A stretch of DNA of 64,000 nucleotides from contig NC_049990.1 of NCBI RefSeq assembly GCF_000003815.2, positions 11,881,668-11,945,667 of the forward strand, written 5' to 3'. The stretch comes from Branchiostoma floridae (taxonomy: Eukaryota > Chordata > Leptocardii > Amphioxiformes > Branchiostomatidae). The notes under the pieces were generated by a model. The model was not told the origin of the DNA, made no database searches, and saw only the letters and a program-made list of their open reading frames with translations. Made by a program: the position numbers and the translations under genes. This document shows, one piece after another, positions 11,495 through 21,625 of this stretch (positions within the stretch are counted from its first letter, which is position 1; every line of letters begins with the position of its first letter).

Positions 11495-12351
11495 TTGCAA
11501 CAGAACTTACAATGTAGAAAAATGACCAAGGACGGTGACTTTTTATGTTTTGATCTCTCAGATACTACACTACACGTCTCTAACGCGGCAGATGTCGAAA
11601 CAACGCCTAGTAACATGAGCGTCGAAACTGAATTGGGAAAGAAGGCAGATGTTCAAGACAAGGTGGTTCCGAAAGTCGGCGAGATGCTGACATATAACCA
11701 GATCCAGGCTGCCCAGCGCCTGCTGCGCCGCCAGTACCCGGCACTCCAAGGCTTGGACGACCCTACCATCGGTCTCTATGAGGTAGGATTTGCCAAGATG
11801 ACGGGGAAGGGCCTACAAATCCACCACGGCGGTAACATGCACTGGGTTCTGTCGTCTTACACAGACGGCCAGGTGTGCCTGTATGACGTCTTGGCGTGTC
11901 CATGATGACCAAACCTCTGCTGATCCAGCTTTGCCAGTCTTACGCCGCGTTTGCTGACAAAGAAACAGACGTCCTGTCCGTCATGTTGCCAGAGGTACAG
12001 CGTTATTGGAATGAAAACGATTGCGGGCTGTTCGCCATCGCCTGGGCAATGGACATCGCAGAGGGGCAAGACGTGAGCAGGGTTGTGTATGACGAAAGGA
12101 AGATGAGGGGCCATTTGGAGAAGTGCTTCGAAAAGGGGAAACTCACACCGTTTCCACGTCTGACCAGCCGCAGAAGGAGGATCGGTCCAACCAAGGCACA
12201 CCAAATCTCTCTGGTCTGCCACTGCGAACAAGGAGGGCGTCTGGGAAGGCTGGAGAGGTGCAAGGCATGCCGGAGGATCTTTCACGTCAGCTGTCTCCCA
12301 GTCAGTCCTCCCCGTGATGGAACATGGGCATGTGACGGCTGCGTTATGTAA
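11495..12351 (+). pseudogene. Ulp1-like C48 cysteine protease plus PHD finger, frameshifted, probably transposon-derived
   Basis: Two overlapping frames carry one protein. The first (to about 11905) contains LTYNQIQAAQRLLRRQYPAL and IHHGGNMHWVLSS, with the His-Trp of Ulp1/SENP-type peptidases, then CLYDVL. The second (from about 11896) contains NENDCGLFAIAWAMDIA with the catalytic Cys, then a C4HC3 PHD finger: CHC, CKAC, H-x2-C, W-x-CDGC. A frame change near 11895-11900 separates His from Cys, so as written no single protein has a complete protease. An intronless Ulp1 domain with a zinc finger is typical of proteins carried by metazoan DNA transposons (KDZ/Zisupton-like elements come to mind); this placement is inference, and I found no flanking inverted repeats. 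Alternatives are a recent pseudogene or a sequencing error in a live gene. Confidence 0.7.
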
Positions 12352-14663
12352 AATAAAAGACAGTATCTATTGATGAAAAAATGCTGTATTTACAGCAGCG
12401 TAAAATCTGTTGCATTGCATGGCGTTTGAAGTAAAGGATGTTTGTTACAAAGTCACTCAAAAATGGAAACATTGCATGGCCATCTATGGAATGATGGCTA
12501 GATGTCGAAGTGGTCGTTACTGCTTGAGATTCGTGTGCAACTTTTTCGTGAGTAATATTTCCGAATTATTGCCTCATCTAGCCTTTAATGCTACCTAGTC
12601 AAATAACTTTGTTAAATGCATGTACTTTAAATTTCTGTCCAGAACATGTACAGCAAGTCAACCACAGGCGCTGAGGGGCTGTCCGGGCGATAAGCCTCAC
12701 TCGGAGGATTTTGGCAGGCAAATGTCATTCTTTGCCACAGGTTGTCGTCGGAAGTATTCTTGACAAGATGGTGGCTTCGATACGTCACTTTCATTGTTTA
12801 CCTCGCACACCTGAGAATGAACCATTCCACAGTAGGGGGGCGGAGCTTGTGATGTTTCATCATTTGTTCCCATTGTGATGCCGTTGAACAGTCCTCAACA
12901 GTGATCCCAATCTTTTATACGTTCTATTCCGATGGGCTTTAGTAAAGAACACTTACGCTCTCAAACGGTATAAGAACAAAACAAAACAAACGCTTATAAT
13001 CAGAGCCGAGTTTTAAACAAACCCGACGACCGCAGGTCACGGCCTGGGTGCAACTCGGGGTTTTAACTCGGTTTATTTCATCACACCAACAATGTAATAC
13101 AATTAACATAAAGTGAGTGAATAACATCTCGAAGCCATAGGTCCTGTAGCTTAGACGCCTAGGGTACGGCTAGATAAACATATACACTAGGGAAATAAAA
13201 TACATTACAAAAAAGTAATAAAATAGTTCGCTCCGACGTTCATTATACACTATATACCGTAGTACAGTCTCTTCAGTCGTGTTTTTTTTATTGGTAACGT
13301 TATTCATATAAGACAAGACACAGTGGTAAATGTACTCTAGCAAAGCTAATTTTAAAGGGAGTGAGTCTACCTTATTACACTGCACAGCAATATTTACAAC
13401 GTATGACTACGACTTTGTTGAGCCGTGAGGATGTCTTGAAATATGCGCACTTCCCTCCGCCGCTTGAGTTGTCCGCCATTTTATTCAACTCGCTGGCGAG
13501 CCAAAGTGCGCTTTAGAACGCGTTCGGTGGTTCGCTCGAATCGTTACTGAAGTTTGTTGAAAGCCTCTGTGTCCCTTTAAAACCAGCTAGGCCCTCTGCC
13601 CGATCACGTCAGATCGCTGACCTGTCACTGATCTTGGAGGCTGTGTGAGGTGGTTTATGCCTGTCGCCAGATTCTGTAACAAATAAGATTTGGCCCACTC
13701 ACATTGGGAAGGACACCTAGCCCTGCTCTTTTCGAAAAAGTATGAGTCCTTTTACTTGCTCAAAGTGTGGCTCTCCTCTAACACGGACCTTCAATGTATC
13801 GTCCTATCCTATGGTCGTCCCTCAACCGAATCTATAGCTAAATACTCCCTCAGTTTACCTGAGTGAAGTGGGGAAATTCGTTCAAAGACGGTGCCTTGCA
13901 TGATTGCATAGTACTACATCGGAGCACATATACATAGGTATACTATACCCCATAAAGGCTCATTATGCAATACGTACAGAAACTAACACCTCAGAATTTC
14001 CACATATCTTTCAGCTTAGTTTAGCTACACGTATAAAGAGATACAAAATAAAAACATATATAATACATGCAGCCATTCTCTTATTGGTCGATTTTCTAAT
14101 TTCCATGCTATTATCATTGGTTGAACTGCTAATTATGATGGACAGTCTTTTGTTTGCCTTATGGTACTATTCTAAATCTAATTTTGATTGACGATTCTGA
14201 TTGATGGTTGTGTATGTATTGTTACTTTGGTTTCTTGATTGTTTTGTTTCTCTTATTTCTTTGTTTATGCCTTTGTTATGTCTTAATCATACCTAATCCC
14301 CTAGGCATTTAGCACAGTGTCTGGTGCAGAAAAAGTGTTGTACATGTTACTATGAAAAAAAGTGCGACCCTGCATGCACATTATAGCATGATCCTGTCAA
14401 CAGCATAAAAAATGTATTTCTGACAGAACGAGCATGTCAACAGTGTTTCAACAGTGCGAAGTTTCACACTCTCTACAGGACCTTCCTGTCAATAGCCTCA
14501 CCCCTAGGAAAACGTCTCCACAACCACCTGTTGTTTCCCCCCAGCACGCTGTACGGCATGACGTAGAATCGAATGAAAAATGATATTTTACGACAGTTTC
14601 AAATCGTATTGCAGCATGCGCGATTTCGTCCCACGGGACTTACATTTCCCGCGAAAAAACAAA
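12352..14663. other. Intergenic region upstream of POLD3
   Basis: No intact gene was recognised. It holds an interspersed repeat at about 13646-13900. A motif TTCGCTCCGACGTTCATTAT at about 13226, continuing with ACACTATATAC, is shared with 46365-46435. GC-rich sequence around 13430-13560 includes a minus-strand ATGGCGG start-like context. GCATGCGC at about 14614, close to POLD3, resembles an NRF-1 site. Confidence 0.5.
13646..13900. repeat. Interspersed repeat, copy related to 16925-17240
   Basis: Shared blocks in the same order include TTTTACTTGCTCAAAGTGTGG here and TTTAACGTGCTCATGGTGTGG at 17014, followed by GGCTCTC, a conserved ATCCTA-like segment and CACCTGAGTRAAGTGRGGAAA. The spacing is comparable in both, so they are diverged copies of one element. 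Confidence 0.6.
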
Positions 14664-14671
14664 ATGGCGGC
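14645..14671 (+). promoter_or_regulatory. E2F site and YY1-like site at the POLD3 start
   Basis: TTTCCCGCGAAA at 14645-14656 is a perfect palindromic E2F consensus eight bases before the POLD3 ATG. The ATG itself sits in AAAATGGCGGC, which fits the YY1 motif common at metazoan housekeeping starts. E2F control suits an S-phase polymerase subunit. Occupancy is inferred. Confidence 0.65.
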
Positions 14672-17600
14672 ATCTGAGCTAGATGGAATGTATCTGGAGA
14701 ATTTGGACGAATTTGTCCACGACGAAGGAAAAGTGGTAAGCGAAATGTTGTTATAACAATTATTAGACATTGATGCAAACTTCTGAACCTACTTGCGTTG
14801 CTTATTTTTTGCTTGAAAAGCATTGTCACGCGATAGAAAATAGTTCAGTCGTAGCATGCCCCCCTCCCCACTGTCGAGGAAAAACACATGTTTACACCAT
14901 GGAGGTTATCTGATATAACCTCCTTGTTTACACTATGTACAGTACGTAAGAAAGGGTTTTCTTGTTGTCTATCAACTGTAAAAAAACATTCTGATATTAC
15001 GGACTCATTTTTCAGGTCACTTATAAGTCCCTGAGCCATACGTTGAATGTCCATGTGAACCAAGCCAAACAGTGAGTACAATTTTTTTTCTTCATTATCA
15101 TGTTTTCAGGATAACACGTTATACTATAGTCATATACAAAATAGTTATACAAAGTTGTTGAATACGTAAGTCGAGCAGCCATGATGTAGAATAATCTTTA
15201 CTTTCAAGCAGGCTTTTAGCTAGGATTCTATAATAGGGAGTCAAAACTTATTGGTGAGTTGTGGTAAGTGACTATTGTAGGTGGGTCCGGGGGCATCCAC
15301 CTTCCATGGTGCAGAGTTTTTGATGATTTTAAGTTAAAACAGTGCATTCTAAAGGTATCCCAAGAGGCAAAAATACTGTTACAGATGTCAAAGTAGAAGA
15401 CTGTGACCACAGATGACCTGGTAGCATCCCTGGTCAATCAGAATTTCATGCTTGTCAGAGGATTTTCTCCCCAGTATAGGGCGTCCAGGGGCATCAAATT
15501 GTTATTCTAAGAAAAGTGCGTCCAGATGACGCGTTTACCCATGCCTGCTTTCAAGTCTATCAAAGTAATTACATTTTTGTATACTGCTGCCTAGACCGGA
15601 TGTACACAAAGAGAAGTTTGCTGCATGAAAGTTTGTTTTTGCAGCAAGAGACACCTGCTCTGCCCCACAGAGTTATGAAGCAGCAACCTTTGTGACAGTG
15701 TCATGCAGACAAATCCGAAATCTGACAGCATATCATGTCATGATGTTTGTTATCATCCCTATATCCCCTTGTAGAATGTTGTTCAGCTTCGTGGAAAAAA
15801 GCAGGAAAGACAAGAAGCCTGTTCATGTCACTTATCTGGTAAATGGAAGACAGAAGACTGAAGATGGCATGGTAAGATACTTTCATCCTTATCTTTGTCT
15901 GTGTACCTTTCTTTGTATTTTATTGTGAGTTTATTGTATGCTATCTTGTGTGTCACGTTTATCAAGTGGGTTAGATGTGTCAGAAGAATAATTTAAAATA
16001 CTTTTGTTTGTATTTTTTTCCAAAGGTGTGCAAAGTCTGTGTAGCCAAGGATGGCAATCTTGAGGGTATGGATAAAAACTTTTATTTCTTACTAATAGGT
16101 GTATTCCATTTGTTCTCATGCCCTTGTCTCACAGCAAGACAATTGATTGGTTGACAAGTCTGCAAGCTGTAAATGACATTTTGGGCAGTGACACGACCAG
16201 TGTTTTCTCGATTGTTGTGTGATTTTAAGAGATCTACTCAGGACAGGTTTACAAGTCTTCCAACCTTGTCCAATATATTGGGGTAGATTTTTAGCTGAAA
16301 TATTTGCTCAAGTTTCTGGCAGTTTTTAGATTTGTTGACTTTCTGGCAATCAATGAATATAGCCAAAGCTTGTCTAGCGTGTGACCGGGGCTTCAAAGAA
16401 GACTTAAACAGTGATTTAGCTGGGCAATATCTTTGCTCAACCTACACCTGACGAATCATCTTTGTTATCAAAGGACTACCAAACTACTGTTAGCCTTGTT
16501 ACATTTTATCTTTACATGTGTGTGTACGTACTTTAACCAAAATGTCATTCTTAAAGTATGAGTACAACATGACATTGACAGAAGACACTCTTATAGCTAT
16601 GTGTCTTAAAGTATAAATCAGATATGGTATTTGATGTAATGTTTCCTGTTTCTAGCTGTCAAGTCGTCCCTTGACACAGTTTCCAGTGTCCATGTGTACA
16701 GTGTGCAGAAAGCTGACCTGAAGGACTCTAATCCACTATATATGTCAGACTATGACATCAACAAGAACATACAACTGTCTGCCAGGTACAGTAGTATATT
16801 CTTCAGTCTTTCCCTTGTTCTACTTGATTTTTAACCAAATTGTTTGTTTGTATTGCATTGCATACCCAGTTAACTGTTTAATGGCGTAACAGTACGGTAA
16901 CACACCAGGTTTGTACTGACGAGTATAAGCTGCATATCTGGACAGATTTATTTCCTACAATTATGCCAGAACGGTCCCCTACTTTCTTAATTACTAGTAG
17001 TGAGGAGGGTTCTTTAACGTGCTCATGGTGTGGCTCTCAAACAAGGGATCTCTATGTAACATCCTAATTGTTGGACATCCCTAATCAAAGTTAGGTACTC
17101 TTTTTCACCTGAGTAAAGTGAGGAAAGTCATGTAATCTACTAAAAAGCATTTGCCAAGGGCACAACGTCCAAGGTATGTAAGGAAATTCAAACCCAAGGA
17201 CCTTCGGTTCCTGGGCCTTAACCACTACGACAACACAATACCTTTGTGTATTTACTTTTAATTGTTTCTTCTTTTTATTGCAGTCCCTTAAAAATTGTTC
17301 TCATTTTTATACAAATAGTTTGAGTGCTGTTAAGTGCCCACAAGCCAAGCCTCGAGATTCCGATGAAATCAACCAGCTTGAAGAGGAGAAGAGGTTGCAA
17401 GTGCTGTCCAGCTCCCAAGCGTCCAGTAGCAAGCAGCCAGTAACAGGCAAAGTCCAACCTAAAAAGGAGAGTGAGCAGTTGAAGGCTTCCTCTTCTACCG
17501 GAAGTGTGCCTCAACCAAAGACAGGGAAAGCTAAGGTTTGTGGCTTCTTTTCTAAGGAAACTTTATTTATACCTTTTAAGACGTTTGAATGAGTACAAGG

Positions 17601-20600
17601 CTTTATGATGTAGGTACAGTGATCAAATGATTTTTTTGTTAGATCAATTTTTCCTTCAGATTACTAAAAATTGTCTTCCCCTTTTTGCATATTATTGATT
17701 CATAGTTAGGATAAACCTGTTCTCCAACTAGATATTTCTTTTGCAAATCAATTCATAGCTAGGATATAAAAACTTCTCTCTGGCAAGATTTCTCCTGTAT
17801 CACAGACGAAAGACATCAGATGGTGTCTGAAGAGTCTGACCGTTTCCAAAATCATATCCAGTTGATTCCAATGAGTACCTGCTTTTGACGTATCTTATTA
17901 CCTGGATGTCTAACCTTCATCCTGGGTGTCTAACCTTAGACACTAATACTGTAACTTTAATACTCAGAATGCATGTATTTTTCTGTGGAAATAACTTTTA
18001 TGTCTTTTAGGGTCAGGCAACAATGGCACAAATGTTTACAAAGAAGGCTACAAAGGAGCCAGAGACAAGTGAAACAGTGAAAACAGAGAATGGAGGAAAG
18101 GAAAACAAGGATAGCAAGGTAAGAAATTACTCATAATGGATGGACAATTTTGTACTAATAGTATGTATAAAAGTATCTAGAAATGCACAACATTATCCTA
18201 ATCTTCAGGTATCTTCAGGTTTTATGTTTAGTGGGACAAGCCTTAAAAAGAGGCAAAACGTATGTTTGGTTTGACTGAAAGACCTGTGGTCAATGTTGAA
18301 TAATTATCCAAAGACATTTCAATTCAAAGATTTTTGATTTTGTGAGGTAGAATCTTTAACATGTTTTTAAACTTGTCTTTAACTTGTTTTGAAATTCCTT
18401 ACACTGCAAATTTTTATTTTCAAAGTTTCGCTATTGTACTACAGAGTCAATGCAACTCCAAACTTAAAACTTTCTTCCACGTTCTACTGCAAAATTAAGT
18501 CCCAGGAAAATAACTTAATGCACAGTACATGTACTTAAATGCTGTCAAAAGGGCAATGGTTGGAACCAAAAAGTTTTTTTTTTTCACTACAAGAATAAGA
18601 AGATCAATAGAAATGTTACAGTTACAGTTCATTTTTCTGATATTTTGTGTCTTGTTTCTTCATTGGCTCTTCAGAATGTACCTGCCAGTGGAAAACCCAA
18701 ACCTAAAATGGGAGGAATGATGGCATTCATCAATAAGAACCCTACAGGTAAGGAAAACACTATATTTAAATCTTTTACAAACTTGTTCATAAAACATTCA
18801 TTTATTTCATGTTCTTTAGATATACTGTATATACATAATATGATTCTTAACTTGTTGTATTTTTCTAGAACTACATGTATCATAGAGTAGAATTTGTTAT
18901 CACCAAGCACAGTAGGGGTATCTTAGCAGGATAGTTTTAAAGAGCAGATGTGCAAATCAAACTTAGGTGTGACAGTTAGGTCGTTCAGTGTAATATAACC
19001 AGCTGCTACCATGCCGCGTGCCTGTGAAGCTGGTGTGTTACACCGAAGGGCAGTAAGTACTGGCTATATTAGTATATAGATACAGATATACTGTCCTAAG
19101 ATTTTGAAATGGCAAAGTTGCATTGTTTTCTTATATGAATTGGACAGTGTTGAAATACAATTTATGGAAGTAAGGAACACAATTAGTTATTGTTATAGTA
19201 AGCAAGACTATTTACCAGATTTTGGTAATCTTTGTCTTTCAGTTAAATCTAGTGACTCAAACAAAGAATTGAGTAAACCATCTGAACAGAAAAACGGAAA
19301 ACAAGACAAAAAGGTAAAGGAAGAAGAGAGCTCCAAGAAAGAAACAACCAAGAAAACCAACAAAGCATCAGCAACAGTGAAAGAAAAAGAGGATGCAAGG
19401 AAAAGGTACGAAACTCAATGTTTTAACATGTTTGTATGATGTGTTATAGGGGTGGGTACCGGTACAGAAAATTCAAGTTCAGATATGGTTCCAGAGGATC
19501 AGGTCCTGGTCGGGACCTATTAGTAATTGTTTGTGAAAACTTGTGAATGGGAGATACTCAAAACAATGGTCCATTTTTCAAGAAATGAATGTATTTTGGT
19601 GGAGTATCCGGTGTCTTAAAATTTTGCCTTCAAGTTAACTCTGTAACTTTGAGTTTGACTTAAAACACATTAAATTTTGTAGAAATTACTATAAACTCTA
19701 CTTCTCTTATTATGTGTAAGAGTACTAAGTAGCATTTAATGACTTAATAGTTCATTTGCTTAATGTTGAATAAACCAGAGTAAGCTTTGGGTCTTGCAAA
19801 CATGTTAACTATCTTGTTTACTTATCTTCTGTACAGTGGTGCCAAGTCAAAGAAAATCAAAGACATGTCATCATCAGATGAAGGTATAACGTCTGTCAAA
19901 TGTTCTTATCACTTTTACAACTAAGGAACTTAACGTACGTGTAGTCTTTATCTAATTTCTTTGTGGTCAAATGCTTTACAAATTTAGATTTTTCTAAGCT
20001 CTTTTTCTGTATTGAAGATGAAGATCTGGCCCCTAAGAAGAAAAAAAGGAGAAGAATACAGCAGCCAGAGTCTTCTAGTAGCAGTGAGGAAGGTATGTCA
20101 TCACTTGTTGTGTTTCTGCAAGTGACAGATTATAGGCTACAGTATATAGTCCAATCCTGACTGTCCAGCACAATTATAAGTTCAACCAATGATAGCATGG
20201 CAGTTATGAGTTCAACCAATGAGAGAGGTGCTGCATGTTTGTGAAATGTTATAACGTTTATATTTTTATTTTGCATTTCTGTATTTTGACAGGTGGATAG
20301 GACTATGGGCTTGGACAATTAATGTGATTTTGTTTGAATTGGTCACTTGATATTGGCCATTTCTCTGTTTGTTACATATTATTATATCTTCCCAGTATTT
20401 TCCATGCATTTGAGTATCTTGCTGTCTTAAGTCTTACCAGATTCTTTGTATTCCTACAGAAATGTCTGAAGATGAGATGGTGATCCCACCAACCCCACCC
20501 CCAGAGCCTCGTGCCCTCTCCCCCTCCCCTCCCCCGTCCCCTGAACCCTCCCCACCCCCCTCCCCACAACCGGACACCAAGTCCAGCAACAAGACCACAA

Positions 20601-21625
20601 AGACCACCAACGGTGGTGGTGGTGGAAAGAGGAGGAAACACAAGAGAATCCTCAAGTCAAAACAGTTTGTGAACGAAGATGGCTTCATGGGTAAGTACAT
20701 TGTGTTTTTAAGTTGAAAATGCTTTAAAAAAATACCACACAGGTAGTACATTGTTTTTAGTCTTTACATTGAAACTCCTCAGAAAGAAACACACACAGGA
20801 TCTAGGTAGTACATGGTTTTTAGTTTTTACGTTGAAAATCATTAGGAAAAGACCACAGGTTTTGAATGGAAATGTATTGAAGTCAAGCTTGTAAAAGTGA
20901 ACACCTCTTCATAATGACCACCTGGCCAATTGTGTACACTTTATTTCAGCGCCATAGATGACTTTTCCCAATGACATAAACATTAAGAACCCTGTCTATA
21001 TTGTTTCCACATAGTCCAGATTTTACTGGTCCTCTGAGTGGTCTTCATGAGCAGTTTTGGCTCTAGCTTATTAGTGCATATGTTCAACCCATGGTAGTGA
21101 AACATAACTACAAACTGAAAGTACAGAAGTTTGAAATAATCATAGTTTCGGTTCACACCTATTGTTTACATAATTATTGATGCAATATTTTGTTAAAATT
21201 ACAAAGTAAACTATTTCATCACAAGTCTACACAATGTGTGTGAAATACAATCATCATAAATGTTTGGGGTACTTTTAAAAGTTATACCATTTGAGACTTA
21301 ATATGTCATTCATAGCTACAGATGATAGCTTAACTTCAGTGCTCATTGAAAAAAAATAAGACCTTGCATTGTTAAAAGAGCTAAGGCATGTGGAAGGCCG
21401 TTCTGAAATTTAATCACTGTTTTCTCTGTTTCAGTAACGGAGAAAGTTTGGGAGAGTGAGTCGACAGATGCCTCAGATGTAGAGGCAGATACAGTCAAAC
21501 CAGCTGCAGTACCTGCCAAAACCAGTAGTCAGACCAAGCAAGCTTCTCCGGAGAAAAAGAAAGCCTCACCGAAATCCACCAAACAAGCTGGTATCATGAG
21601 CTTCTTCAAAAAGAAGGCTGCTTGA
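14664..21625 (+). CDS. POLD3: DNA polymerase delta subunit 3 (p66)
   Basis: Accessory subunit of replicative DNA polymerase delta in the nucleus; it bridges the B subunit and PCNA. Thirteen exons join in phase: 14664-14735, 15016-15071, 15775-15871, 16026-16065, 16656-16785, 17319-17535, 18011-18118, 18675-18747, 19243-19405, 19837-19883, 20018-20092, 20460-20690 and 21435-21625, 499 residues (human 466). The N-terminal winged-helix region shows YLENLDEFV, LNVHVNQAKQMLFSFVE, HVTYLVNG and VHVYSVQKADLKDS. The middle is low-complexity and Lys/Ser/Glu-rich. Near the C terminus come KKKRRRIQQPESSSSSEE, a Pro-rich stretch and KRRKHKRILKSKQFV, as in vertebrate POLD3. It ends with QAGIMSFF (about 487-494), a canonical PCNA-interacting box. 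Start context AAAATGG is good. It is convergent with the chordin-like gene. Confidence 0.96.
16925..17240. repeat. SINE-like interspersed repeat in POLD3 intron 5
   Basis: The segment contains TTTAACGTGCTCATGGTGTG, CACCTGAGTAAAGTGAGGAA, CCAAGGGCACAACGTCC, TTCAAACCCAAGGACCTTCG and finally CTTAACCACTACGACA. A diverged relative lies at 13646-13900 and a partial one at 124-350. Confidence 0.55.

Noticed and set aside
13904-14191. 95-residue plus-strand frame
   Set aside because: Low-complexity hydrophobic translation with no recognisable domain or convincing start.
20462-20716. Proline/serine-rich frame as an independent gene
   Set aside because: It is exon 12 of POLD3, joined in phase with its neighbours.
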